64,000 nt of DNA, from positions 1-64,000 of the forward strand of contig NZ_JARGZA010000012.1 of NCBI RefSeq assembly GCF_030973515.1. Reading direction: 5' to 3'. The position numbers were made by a program, and so were the translations under genes. The notes under the pieces are model-generated. The model saw nothing but the letters and a program-made list of their open reading frames with translations. It was not told where the DNA came from and ran no database searches. Positions 43,452-50,870 of this stretch are shown here, in pieces (the stretch's first letter is position 1; each line of letters starts with the position of its first letter). The stretch is from Jannaschia maritima. GTDB taxonomy: Bacteria; Pseudomonadota; Alphaproteobacteria; Rhodobacterales; Rhodobacteraceae.

Positions 43452-43673
43452 TTATAGGATTCCCAGACGCAACAACCATGACGGGTGCCCATGGCAGCAT
43501 GTGCCGTCCGGGTCCACGCCCTCGCAACCGTCCGTCGCGATGCAGGCGCGATCGAATAGCATCGCCTCGATCTCGTCGGCCTCGGGCTGCGCCGTGGTCG
43601 GCTCGGGATAGGGTTTCCCGGTCAGCAGGTCGAACGGTGTGTCGTTTATAGCGCTGGACAGGTCCGAGGTCAT
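43452..43673 (-). CDS. small acidic Cys-containing protein
   Basis: From ATG 43673, which overlaps the previous stop (ATGA), the product is 73 residues. It has DTPFDLLTGKPYPEP and a C-terminal cluster of Cys (ACIATDGCEGVDPDGTCCHGHPSWLL) that could bind a metal. It is the last gene of the ardC operon. Family not recognised. Confidence 0.55.
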   Translation of the reverse strand: MTSDLSSAINDTPFDLLTGKPYPEPTTAQPEADEIEAMLFDRACIATDGCEGVDPDGTCCHGHPSWLLRLGIL

Positions 43674-44017
43674 GCCGCGCCCTCCGGCATCGTCAGCTCG
43701 GCCAGCCATGCGGGGCCGTGGGTGTTCCGCAGGCGGTGCAGGGCGGGTTCGGCCCGCGCCTCCGTCCAGTCGGCGCGCAGCGCGTCCTTCCAGCCGGGTC
43801 CGCGCAGGACCGCGAAGCGGGCGAGGGCGATCCGCTGCGAGGCGGTGAGCGTTCCCGCATGGGGAAGCTCGGCCAGGCGCGCGGCCTGCCGCAGGGCGGT
43901 CGTGCCCGCGTCGATCACTTCGGTTGCGGGCAGGTCGTGGAACGGACGCCAGAATGCGGCGCGGTCCTCGATGGTGGGGCCGACGCCCGCGCGCCGTTCC
44001 AGTTCGCCAAGGGTCAT
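43670..44017 (-). CDS. small protein sharing a C-terminal domain with the 58.0-kb gene
   Basis: The 115-residue protein ends in LARFAVLRGPGWKDALRADW...ALHRLRNTHGPAWLAELTMPEG. This aligns with LRAFAAAHGPAWRIAVAALW...WLTSLRVSHGRHWLARVSLEDG of the gene at 58041-58646. The shared pattern is L-x-x-F-x4-G-x-x-W ... LR-x-x-x-G-x-x-WLA. It lies between ardC and the Cys-rich gene. The domain is unnamed as far as I know. Confidence 0.6.
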   Translation of the reverse strand: MTLGELERRAGVGPTIEDRAAFWRPFHDLPATEVIDAGTTALRQAARLAELPHAGTLTASQRIALARFAVLRGPGWKDALRADWTEARAEPALHRLRNTHGPAWLAELTMPEGAA

Positions 44018-44067
44018 GGGGGAACCTCTCAAGGTGGTGGGGGTGTCGGGGAAGGGCAGGGGGCCGC

Positions 44068-44970
44068 TCACGCGGCCGCCCTCCCGATGTCGGCGTCCGC
44101 CTCGGCCGAGGTCCGGGCGTTCAGGAAATCGACGGCCTTCTGGGCTTCGGCGGCGGCGCGGAAGATCACGTCGCGGTCCGCCTTCATCGCTTCGATCCAG
44201 CCTTCGACATAGGCGGCGGACTGGTCGAATTGCGGCTCGATCCCGAGTTGCATCCCGAGGAAACAGGCCCCGAGTTCGGCCACCAGTTCCTCGAAGGCGT
44301 AGGCTTTGCGGTCGGCGAACCGCTTGATCCGGTCCAGCCGCTTTTCCGCGCCGGTCCAGTGGCAAAGCTCGTGGGCGAGGGTGCCGTAATACCCGGCCGC
44401 GTCGTGGAAGGTCTCGACGGGCGGCATGTGGATATGATCCGACGACGGGCGGTAGTAGGCGCGCGGCTCGGCGCTGGTCTCGATCCGCGCGCCGGTGGCG
44501 GCGAACCATGCGTCCAGTTCCGGGTCGGCCTCCGTCCCGAGGTCGCGGGGCGGGTCCGGGCGGACGTAGTAGGCTTCGGGCAAACCCTCGATCTGGTCGG
44601 CGTTGAAGACGTTGTTGACCTTGGCGAAATGGACGCGGCGCTTGCCGTCCTCGGCGGCCTCGTCCTCCTTCTCGACCGACCCGTAATAGACCGACTTCGC
44701 GGCCCGCTCGCCCTTGCGGACCATGCCGCCGAGTTCCTTAGCTTGGTTGAAGGTCATCCAGCGGTCGGAGGCGTAGCCTTTCACATGGGCCGCAGCCCAT
44801 AGGATCAGGATGTTGACGCCCTTGTAGCCCTCGCCGGTATGACGCAACGGGAAGCCCGCGACGGTGCGCGCGCCGGTCCACGGCTGACGCCACGGGGGCG
44901 TGCCCGCCTCGATCTGGGCGACGATCTGGTCGGTGACGTGCTGCCGGATGTCGAAACGCTCTTTTGCCAT
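44068..44970 (-). CDS. ardC: ArdC-like antirestriction protein
   Basis: The 300-residue protein has the ArdC N-terminal ssDNA-binding region (about 5-125, WRQPWTGARTVAGFPLRHTGEGYKGVN...WMTFNQAKELGG). It ends in a metallopeptidase-like domain with HELCHWTG (200-207) and FEELVAELGACFLG. ArdC proteins protect entering plasmid DNA from restriction. AAGGA lies 9 bases before the ATG. Everything upstream of that site is the 504-bp repeat shared with the DUF3768 gene. Confidence 0.9.
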   Translation of the reverse strand: MAKERFDIRQHVTDQIVAQIEAGTPPWRQPWTGARTVAGFPLRHTGEGYKGVNILILWAAAHVKGYASDRWMTFNQAKELGGMVRKGERAAKSVYYGSVEKEDEAAEDGKRRVHFAKVNNVFNADQIEGLPEAYYVRPDPPRDLGTEADPELDAWFAATGARIETSAEPRAYYRPSSDHIHMPPVETFHDAAGYYGTLAHELCHWTGAEKRLDRIKRFADRKAYAFEELVAELGACFLGMQLGIEPQFDQSAAYVEGWIEAMKADRDVIFRAAAEAQKAVDFLNARTSAEADADIGRAAA

Positions 44971-44984
44971 GCTCTCGTTCCTTG

Positions 44985-45488
44985 TGGTGTTGGTGGGGTC
45001 TGTTGCCCCTGTGGGTCGGGTTTGGAGGCACGGCGCGTGGCGCCGCTGTCCTGCAAACCTGGCCTCGCCGAGAGCGGAGGGGGGCGAGACAAGGGGAGAG
45101 GGACGGGGGTGGTGCGGCCCGCAGGGCGTCAGCCCGAGGACACGGCCCCGGCCCGACCCCTTGTCCGAGGGGGGAGGCTGCGCCGCCCCCCTGACCGGCG
45201 CAGCGGCGTTCGGCTTGCCCGAACCCCAAGCCCAAGAAGGATCCCGGTCGCGCGCGGCCACCGGCCGGGCCGATCCGGGCCGCCCCAGGGATCGTCACCC
45301 GCAAGGGCGGAGACGCGGCCCCGCGCCCGACCATGCCCCGCCCGCCAGGACGCGGCTCCGCAGGAGACGGGGCAGGGCGGAAGGGCCGGCGCGTCAGTGC
45401 AGGGCCGCCGGGGCAGGGAGGACGGGGGGACGCGGCTTCGGGAGGACCGAAGGGACGACTAGAGCCCGGTGCGCGTCAGCGCAGGGGC
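44985..45488 (-). repeat. 504-bp direct repeat, copy A (leader of ardC)
   Basis: I compared this block with 53571-54074 and found no difference. It starts 14 bp upstream of the ardC ATG, just before the ribosome-binding site, and ends 11 bp short of the stop of the next gene. Internal structures are an outer pair GACAAGGGG/CCCCTTGTC (45088-45096, 45157-45165) around GGGC-GTCA-GCCC, a GTTCGG/CCGAAC hairpin (from 45208) and a CTTCGG/CCGAAG hairpin (45436-45452). No conserved reading frame joins it to both downstream genes. Confidence 0.9.
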
Positions 45489-45498
45489 ACGGTCAGTT

Positions 45499-45798
45499 TT
45501 ACTCGAGACGGTTCTCCGACTGGCGGCCTTCCTTCATCGGGACGGTCACGGGCTCGATTCCGAGGTCCGCGATGAAGGAGATGATCCCGTCGATGGTCTT
45601 GATGGATCGCACCGTGTCCTGATCGCGGGTCGTGACGAGCTGGCGGGCGGTGCCGTCCGGCATCGCGATGGCGATGGTCCAGCTCCCGCGGATGCCGCTT
45701 GTCCTTCGGTGCGGAGGGTCTTCGCAGGTGACGACGACGGTGCCGCCCTCGGCCAGCAAGCCGGGAATCTCTGCTTCGGTGAAGACGTTCTCGGGCAT
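45499..45798 (-). CDS. member 2 of the three-copy uncharacterised family
   Basis: The 99-residue protein (GLLAEGGTVVVTCED...IRGSWTIAIAMPDGTARQLVTTRD...IKTIDGIISFIADLGIEPVTVPM) matches the proteins at 9670-10074 and 54386-54700 in order and spacing of motifs. The pattern is a beta-hairpin core ending in RQLVT-x-RD, then (K/R)T(I/L)(N/D)GI-S. ATG 45798 is preferred to 45804. It follows the Abi-like gene on the same strand. Function unknown. Confidence 0.65.
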   Translation of the reverse strand: MPENVFTEAEIPGLLAEGGTVVVTCEDPPHRRTSGIRGSWTIAIAMPDGTARQLVTTRDQDTVRSIKTIDGIISFIADLGIEPVTVPMKEGRQSENRLE

Positions 45799-45813
45799 CG
45801 GCACGATGAGCGG

Positions 45814-46587
45814 CTACGGGCGCTGCGCCAGCAGTGCCGTCACCGTCTCCGTCGATCGCAGCCATGCGGCGATGTCCGGCCGTCGCCACTCGACCAGCTT
45901 CAGCGCGGCGCGGAGGTCGGCGGCGAGGTCACGGGACAGCAGGGGTTCGTGATGGGCGATCCGGTTGCGGAAGTTGCGGATCGTCTGGATGCGGGCGCGG
46001 ACCTGGCCGCGCCCGACCTGCACGGTCATCTGCGGGGGTAGTCCGGGGAACGCCTGTCGCAGGTGCGGATTCCACAGCACCGCGTCCTGCGCCGCGACGA
46101 AGAGGTGCTGCCAGAAGACGAACTTGATGTCGGCCACGACGCTCCCGGCATGTTGGTGCCGCCGCGCGAGCGACCGAAGGTCGTCTCGCATCCGGTAGTG
46201 CCCGACTATTGGGCGAAGGGATTGCTGGAAGGCGGGGCTGCGGTGCCAGTCCGCGCCATAGACGGCCGCGATCGCTTCGACCGCCCCGTTGCGGGCCGCC
46301 AGCTCGGCGAATTGGAGCGGGGTGTAGAAGGCCGCCGCGAGGTCGGTGTGCCAGCAGTAGAGGTCCATCGCCTTCACGCGGTCCCCGCCGGCCTGCCTGA
46401 CATAGGTGGCGAAGCGCGGCGGCGAGAGGACGGCTTCGAGGTCTAGGAGGAGCTGGACGGGCGGGGTACGTGGCAAGGGCGGACGGGTCTCCGTGGACGG
46501 TGCGGGGCGGTCCCGAACCTTGACAGACGGGGCTCCGAAATGTAGGTAGGCCGGTGAATGACTGTTGGGGACCGGAGGTGGCGACAC
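45814..46587 (-). CDS. Abi-like (Abi_2/HEPN-type) protein
   Basis: The 257-residue protein has the order LEAVLSPPRFATYVRQAGGDRVKAMDLYCWHTDLAAAFYTPLQFAELAARN followed late by TIRNFRNRIAHHEPLL, the R-x4-H type motif of HEPN/Abi proteins. Such proteins are often RNases in phage-abortive systems. A GTG start follows AAGGGGGAAG. Plasmid carriage suggests defence of the host-plasmid pair. The true start could be about 40 residues later, where conservation begins. Confidence 0.65.
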   Translation of the reverse strand: MSPPPVPNSHSPAYLHFGAPSVKVRDRPAPSTETRPPLPRTPPVQLLLDLEAVLSPPRFATYVRQAGGDRVKAMDLYCWHTDLAAAFYTPLQFAELAARNGAVEAIAAVYGADWHRSPAFQQSLRPIVGHYRMRDDLRSLARRHQHAGSVVADIKFVFWQHLFVAAQDAVLWNPHLRQAFPGLPPQMTVQVGRGQVRARIQTIRNFRNRIAHHEPLLSRDLAADLRAALKLVEWRRPDIAAWLRSTETVTALLAQRP

Positions 46588-46610
46588 CTTCCCCCTTAGT
46601 CAACAGATCA

Positions 46611-46634
46611 AAGCCCGGTGCGAAAGCACCGGGC
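46611..46634 (-). terminator. terminator hairpin after the 104-residue membrane protein
   Basis: AGCCCGGTGC-GAAA-GCACCGGGCT is a perfect stem; reading leftward it ends in GGGCTTTGATC. It lies 20 bp beyond the stop of the gene at 46654. Confidence 0.65.
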
Positions 46635-46653
46635 TTCTTCGTTCGAGCTTTCG

Positions 46654-46968
46654 TCAGATGAAGAACGCGAGGATGGCGAAGACGAAGAGCGTCGCGCCGC
46701 CGGAAACGACGAGGAAGGTCGCAGCGCGCGAGGTCCGCGTCGTCAGGCCGTAATCCTCTATCGCGATCAGCAGGACGGCCAGCGCCGGCGCGAAGGCGGC
46801 GAGCGGACCGATGATGGCGGCGAAGATCGAGATGAGCGATCCGAGGGCGGCGGCCTGGCTGATGGCGACGCCGAAGCCGATGATCGCCGCGATGGTCGAG
46901 ATGGCGCCGGCCTGCCAGAGCAGGCGCGCGCGCGACGTCTCGTGAGCGGGCAGAAGATGGTCGAGCAT
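46654..46968 (-). CDS. small integral membrane protein
   Basis: From ATG 46968 (AAAAGGACACG upstream) the product is 104 residues with three probable membrane helices (about 20-45, 48-70, 80-103) and an extreme hydrophobic C-terminus. It is monocistronic, divergent from umuD and closed by its own terminator. No family recognised. Confidence 0.55.
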   Translation of the reverse strand: MLDHLLPAHETSRARLLWQAGAISTIAAIIGFGVAISQAAALGSLISIFAAIIGPLAAFAPALAVLLIAIEDYGLTTRTSRAATFLVVSGGATLFVFAILAFFI

Positions 46969-47061
46969 GGGTCGTGTCCTTTTATGGGGGTCTCCCGAGA
47001 TGATACGACTGGCCCGTGAATGTCGGAAACGGTTCTCCACAGGGTTCGTGCGACGGATTTC

Positions 47062-47105
47062 TTGACAGAGAGGGCGGCGCTCGCAGATTAGAACATAAAC
47101 AGAAC
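47062..47105 (+). promoter_or_regulatory. umuDC promoter with alphaproteobacterial LexA box
   Basis: TTGACA (47062-47067), a 17-bp spacer and AGATTA (47085-47090) form a sigma70-type promoter. GAAC-N7-GAAC at 47091-47105 is the alphaproteobacterial SOS box, placed right after the -10. LexA would block transcription until DNA damage or ssDNA entry triggers SOS. Confidence 0.8.
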
Positions 47106-47120
47106 ATCGGAAGGACTCGG

Positions 47121-47555
47121 ATGCCGCTCTATCGGATCGACACGCCCGTCATCGACCACGGCCAGCCGGTTCGCCTCGTGTCGCTGACCGTGAGTGCAGG
47201 GTTTCCGTCCCCGGCGGCCGACGATCTCGAAGACGAAATCGACCCGATCGCCTGGGTGGTGCGGCGGCCCAGCTCGACCTTCTGGTGGCGTGTCTCGGGC
47301 GACTGCCTCTGGGACGTGGGCATCCGCGACGGCGATCTGATCGCGGTGGACCGGGACGGCACTCGCCGCATCGGGCGCGCGGTCCTCGCCGTCGTGGACG
47401 GGCAGGTGACGGCGAAGATCCTTCGGCGTCGGAATGGGCGCTACTACCTCGCGCCTGCGAATGCGGGCGAGGACTTCCCCGACGTGGAACTGACGCCGGA
47501 CAGCGAGGTCTGGGGCGTGATCGCGGGCGTGGTCCGGCGCTACGAACTGGAATGA
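47121..47555 (+). CDS. umuD: UmuD-like S24 protein with Ser-to-Cys change
   Basis: The 144-residue protein keeps the UmuD cleavage region ([13 protein letters not shown], Ala-Gly bond at about 26-27) and the catalytic Lys (VTAKI, Lys99). At the nucleophile position, where UmuD reads GDSM, it has GDCLWD (Cys62). Self-cleavage may therefore use Cys or be lost. It overlaps umuC by 4 bases and sits behind a LexA box. UmuD' normally supports UmuC as polymerase V. Confidence 0.8.
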   Translation: MPLYRIDTPVIDHGQPVRLVSLTVSAGFPSPAADDLEDEIDPIAWVVRRPSSTFWWRVSGDCLWDVGIRDGDLIAVDRDGTRRIGRAVLAVVDGQVTAKILRRRNGRYYLAPANAGEDFPDVELTPDSEVWGVIAGVVRRYELE

Positions 47556-48823
47556 GCCGCCAACCGATCGCGATCTCGGACAGCAAGAACTTCTACGTCA
47601 GCGCGGAACGGGTCTTCGATACGTCGCTGGCGAACGTGCCGGTGATCGTGCTGTCGAACAACGACGGCTGCGCCGTGGCGCGCAGCGACGAGGCAAAGGC
47701 GCTCGGGATCAAGATGGGCGACCCGCTCCATCTGATCCGCGACAAGGTGGAAGCGCATGGGGTCCGGGTCTTCAGCTCGAACTACACCCTCTATGCGGAC
47801 CTCTCCCGGCGGGTGGTGGACACCTATGCGGACTTCACGCCCCATGTCGAAATCTACTCGATAGATGAGTGCTTTCTGGACTTCATGGGGTTCAGGGACC
47901 GCGAGGCGCACGCGCGCGCCATGCGTGCGGCCGTGCGCCGCCGGGTCGGCATCCCAATCCGGGTCGGCATTGCCAGCTCGAAGACGCTGGCGAAGGCGGC
48001 GAACGAACTGGCGAAGAAGAACCCCGTCTTCGACGGCGTGCTGGACCTGATGGATGAGGACCTGGCCCGCTGGCTCCTGCCGCGCGTGCCGGTGGGCGAC
48101 ATTTGGGGGATCGGCCGACGCACGGAAGCGAAGCTGAAGGGCGTCGGCATCGCCACGGCGGCGGAGCTCCGCGACATGCCGTTGCGCCAGGCCCGCAAGC
48201 TCGGCACGGTCGTTCTCGAACGGACCGTTCTGGAATTGCAGGGCGAACCCTGCCTGTCGCTCGAAGAGGTGGAGCCGCAGCGCAAGGGCATGGCCGTGAC
48301 ACGCTCGGCGTCCGCGCCGATGACCGACTTCGACACGCTGTTCCAGGCGATCACGGCCCATGCGACCCGGGCGGCCGAGAAGCTGCGCCAGCACGGGCTT
48401 GTGGCGGGGACGCTGACGGTGATCTTCCACACCAACAAGCACCGGCAGGACAGGCCGCAATGGTCGGCGGCGCGCTCCACGAAGCTGACGCCCATGTCCT
48501 CGGACACGTTCGACCTCGTGGACGCCGCGCGCAGGTGCGCGCGGTCGGGCTGGCCGAAGGACGGGAAACCCTACGGCTTCACCAAGGCCGGCGTCATGCT
48601 CGATGATCTGCTGCCGAGCGAGGATCGGCCGAGGACGCTCTTCGACGTCATGCGGCCGAAGTCGGCGCAGCTCATGTCCGCGCTCGATCAGGTGAACGAC
48701 CGTTTCGGGAAGAAGACGCTCGTGCTGGCGTCGGAAGGCATGAAGCGGCCCTGGGCGCTGCGCGCCGATCATCGGAGCCCGCGCTACACGACGCGCATCG
48801 AGGATCTTCCCGTGGTCCGCTGA
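47552..48823 (+). CDS. umuC: UmuC-like Y-family DNA polymerase (polymerase V catalytic subunit)
   Basis: The 423-residue protein has the Y-family catalytic residues ([16 protein letters not shown] with Asp10, and [10 protein letters not shown] near 105). It also has [30 protein letters not shown], thumb-domain [15 protein letters not shown] and the UmuC C-terminal part. It performs error-prone translesion synthesis with UmuD'. Plasmid umuDC pairs (RumAB/MucAB type) are frequent in leading regions. The rightward orientation is opposite to most neighbours. Confidence 0.93.
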   Translation: MSRQPIAISDSKNFYVSAERVFDTSLANVPVIVLSNNDGCAVARSDEAKALGIKMGDPLHLIRDKVEAHGVRVFSSNYTLYADLSRRVVDTYADFTPHVEIYSIDECFLDFMGFRDREAHARAMRAAVRRRVGIPIRVGIASSKTLAKAANELAKKNPVFDGVLDLMDEDLARWLLPRVPVGDIWGIGRRTEAKLKGVGIATAAELRDMPLRQARKLGTVVLERTVLELQGEPCLSLEEVEPQRKGMAVTRSASAPMTDFDTLFQAITAHATRAAEKLRQHGLVAGTLTVIFHTNKHRQDRPQWSAARSTKLTPMSSDTFDLVDAARRCARSGWPKDGKPYGFTKAGVMLDDLLPSEDRPRTLFDVMRPKSAQLMSALDQVNDRFGKKTLVLASEGMKRPWALRADHRSPRYTTRIEDLPVVR

Positions 48824-48830
48824 CGCGGAC

Positions 48831-48893
48831 GGGGGACTGTCTGCCCCCCGGCGCTTGCGTGCCGTCCCCCGAGGATATTTCCGGGAAGATGAA
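48831..48893. repeat. REP-like intergenic element, copy 1
   Basis: GGGGG-x7-CCCCC hairpin, GGCGCTTGCGTGCC, then CCCCCGAGGATATTT and GGGAAGATGAA. The same order and most bases recur at 61564-61624. This one directly follows umuC. Confidence 0.6.
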
Positions 48894-49068
48894 TGGGAGG
48901 GGCTAGCGTTTCTTCGCGGCCCCGATGAGTGCAGCGAAACCGAAAAGGGCGATGAAGAGGGTGGCGACGACCATCCCGCCTCGTCCCGCGCGGTCAAGGC
49001 GTGGGCGTGCGGCGATCTGGGCGCTTCGGTGGCATATCCCGAGGATACGCGACGAATGTGAGAGGAAG

Positions 49069-49095
49069 GCGAAAGCCCCCGAGGGGGCTTCGCCC
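49069..49095 (-). terminator. terminator hairpin of the 53-residue basic gene
   Basis: AAGCCCCC-GA-GGGGGCTT extended by GGCGA/TCGCC lies 12 bp beyond the stop at 49107 on the leftward strand. Confidence 0.6.
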
Positions 49096-49106
49096 TGCGG
49101 CCGGAC

Positions 49107-49268
49107 CTAGTCCGCCCGGCGCTTCATGGTGAAGGTCAGCTTCAAGAAGATGACGTTGATCTCGATAGCAAGGCTCAGGTCGATCTTGCGGAGCTGGCGG
49201 CGGATGGTGCGGAGCCTGCGCGCGGTGCGGCGGCGGAGGCGGATGGATTTCTTGCGAAGGTAGGTCAT
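49107..49268 (-). CDS. 53-residue arginine-rich microprotein
   Basis: The frame starts MTYLRKKSIRLRRRTARRLR, continues TIRRQLRKIDLSLAIEINVIFLKLTF and ends MKRRAD. CAGGAGACAG is a clear ribosome-binding site, and a terminator follows. The first half is strongly basic; the second is a short hydrophobic segment. It may be a nucleic-acid- or membrane-associated peptide. It is preceded by an unusual nested inverted repeat. Confidence 0.5.
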   Translation of the reverse strand: MTYLRKKSIRLRRRTARRLRTIRRQLRKIDLSLAIEINVIFLKLTFTMKRRAD

Positions 49269-49303
49269 GGCTGTCTCCTGTTGGTGAATGAACAGGGCTG
49301 GCC

Positions 49304-49383
49304 GACACGGCGATGAAGGGGGGCGGTCAACACGCGCGCAGCGCCCCGAAGGGCTTGATGTTGACGGCCTCCCGCGCCGTGTC
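49304..49383. repeat. nested inverted repeat upstream of the basic microprotein
   Basis: GACACGGCG (49304-49312) pairs with CGCCGTGTC (49375-49383), and inside it GTCAACA (49326-49332) pairs with TGTTGAC (49359-49365). The remaining stretch from 49384 to 49555 holds no gene I can support. Confidence 0.5.
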
Positions 49384-49555
49384 AGCTTGCCCGACTGTCG
49401 TTCACTGATGGGGACCGCTCTACCTTCGGAGGGGGTCCGTTCGCCGGTGGGGAAACCGTGATCTTCGGACCGTCCGCCCTGGCGGGGTGCGGGGCGTCAG
49501 AATGCCATGTTCGGCGTCTATCGATGCTTGACGTCAGACGGAAAAGGACACCGAC

Positions 49556-49726
49556 ATGAGCAATGAAGCGACCCGGGACTGGGCGGAGCACCGGCACGAG
49601 GCGGAGCGCGAGGTCAAGCTGCGCGAGACGGGTTCGTCCTGCCTTCACTGCGGATGCGCGGTCACGACCACGAACGGCGTAGTGACGCCCGAGGCCGCGA
49701 TCTGCGACACCTGCAACGGGCGCTGA
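49556..49726 (+). CDS. 56-residue zinc-finger-like microprotein
   Basis: GGAAAAGGACACC precedes an ATG. The product is charged at the start (NEATRDWAEHRHEAEREVKLRETG) and has CLHCGCAV and ICDTCNGR, a CxxC...CxxC metal-binding pair about 25 residues apart. The arrangement resembles DksA/TraR-type or short zinc-ribbon proteins, without the full TraR helix. It is lone and rightward. Confidence 0.55.
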   Translation: MSNEATRDWAEHRHEAEREVKLRETGSSCLHCGCAVTTTNGVVTPEAAICDTCNGR

Positions 49727-49741
49727 ACGCCCGGCGGATCG

Positions 49742-49960
49742 TCAGTCGAAGGTGCCGGGGTAGGGGTTGCCCAGCCCGTAGGTGATGCCGTCCTGCTCGA
49801 AGCATCCATGCCGGCCCGCGAACCAGGCCCGGTGAAGTACGCTGCGCGCCAGGATGCGGCACACCCCCTTCGGCAAGCTCTTGCCCTGATAGCCGTGCAG
49901 ATAGAATCGGTGGGCGAGGCCGTCGATCAATGCGTCAATCCGTTCTCGGCGGCACATCAT
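49742..49960 (-). CDS. small protein of unknown function
   Basis: The 72-residue protein (RRERIDALIDGLAHRFYLHGYQGKSLPKGVCRILARSVLHRAW...) has no recognised domain. It lies just downstream of the two-gene unit at 49986-50824 on the same strand. The amphipathic first half and the GLGNPYPGTFD end look protein-like, but support is limited. Confidence 0.45.
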   Translation of the reverse strand: MMCRRERIDALIDGLAHRFYLHGYQGKSLPKGVCRILARSVLHRAWFAGRHGCFEQDGITYGLGNPYPGTFD

Positions 49961-49985
49961 CGTCGCGGAAGGTTCGTTCGCGGGC

Positions 49986-50276
49986 TCATTGCCGTTTCTT
50001 CTTTCGGACCTGCAACGTCTCCCAACCGCTCACGATCAGACATGCCGCACCGATGAAACCAAAGAAGAACGGAAGGAATAGACGGACGAACGACCAATCT
50101 GCGACCTGCTCCTTGTTGATGAACAGGTGGTCGATACCGTACATCACCCACCACCACATACCGAAGAACACGCTGAAGCACACCCACATGACGAAGCTGT
50201 ATATCAGCCATCCCACCATGGAACCGTCGAGAACTTTCCGTTCCGGTTCTGCTTCCGGCTTCATGTTGGAAATCAT
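49986..50276 (-). CDS. small two-helix membrane protein
   Basis: From ATG 50276, overlapping the previous stop (ATGA), the product is 96 residues. It has two strongly hydrophobic segments (about 20-47, Trp/Phe/Met-rich, and 63-84) and a basic end RKKKRQ. The 188-codon upstream partner gene is cotranscribed. No family recognised. Confidence 0.6.
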   Translation of the reverse strand: MISNMKPEAEPERKVLDGSMVGWLIYSFVMWVCFSVFFGMWWWVMYGIDHLFINKEQVADWSFVRLFLPFFFGFIGAACLIVSGWETLQVRKKKRQ

Positions 50277-50824
50277 CGTCCAGCTCCTTCTATCTGGCGT
50301 TGACGTGATACGACGCCATCTGGCGTCAGCCCCTCGATCCGATCGGCCGTCCGCCTGGTGATTTCCGCGCCATCGGCCGACACGCAGACCTCGGCACCCT
50401 CGGTCAACTGGATGATCGAGCCATCGAACTCCAGGAAGGTGGTGGACGCCCCGTCGTCCGCCTCCCGCTTCACGGTGCCCATCTGGTCGATCGTGATCCA
50501 GACATCGCCGACCAGCACGCGGACGCTTTGGTCGTTGATCTCCACGCCCGACCAGCCCCGGCCCGGATCGCGCCGCGCGATGATGGCGTTGGTGCGGAGC
50601 TTGAGCTGCACGTCGTCGGCGCGGTCGGTCCCCCGCATGTGGACGAAAGTTTCCTGATCGTCCGTCTCGGCGCGCAGCCCGGCGGCGGCGTCCTTGGGCG
50701 GCCACAGGTAGGGCTCGGCCCGCTTCTTCCGGGCCGGATCGCGGTGGAAGGCGATGAACATCTGGGCGCGGTCCCAGATGGAACGGACACGCGATTTCGG
50801 GGTGGTGGCGGGGCTCTGGGACAT
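50273..50824 (-). CDS. protein of unknown function paired with a membrane protein
   Basis: From ATG 50824 the product is 183 residues. A short N-terminal region (RSIWDRAQMFIAFHRDP) precedes a beta-rich domain (VRVLVGDVWITIDQMGTVKRE...FLEFDGSIIQLTEGAEVCVSADGAEITRR) with repeated strand-turn-strand units. These resemble the repeated strands of phage baseplate or tip proteins. Homology is not certain. It overlaps the membrane-protein gene. Confidence 0.5.
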   Translation of the reverse strand: MSQSPATTPKSRVRSIWDRAQMFIAFHRDPARKKRAEPYLWPPKDAAAGLRAETDDQETFVHMRGTDRADDVQLKLRTNAIIARRDPGRGWSGVEINDQSVRVLVGDVWITIDQMGTVKREADDGASTTFLEFDGSIIQLTEGAEVCVSADGAEITRRTADRIEGLTPDGVVSRQRQIEGAGR

Positions 50825-50870
50825 GGTGCAGTCTAGCATTTCAGGTCTCGATTATCCAATGAAATAGGGG

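Noticed and set aside
44900-45622. Open frames running through the 504-bp repeat, including N-terminal extensions of ardC and the DUF3768 protein
   Set aside because: The frame joined to ardC differs from the frame joined to DUF3768 because of the 14- versus 16-bp spacers. Copy C breaks the short MVG...SPP frame, so coding function of the repeat is not supported.
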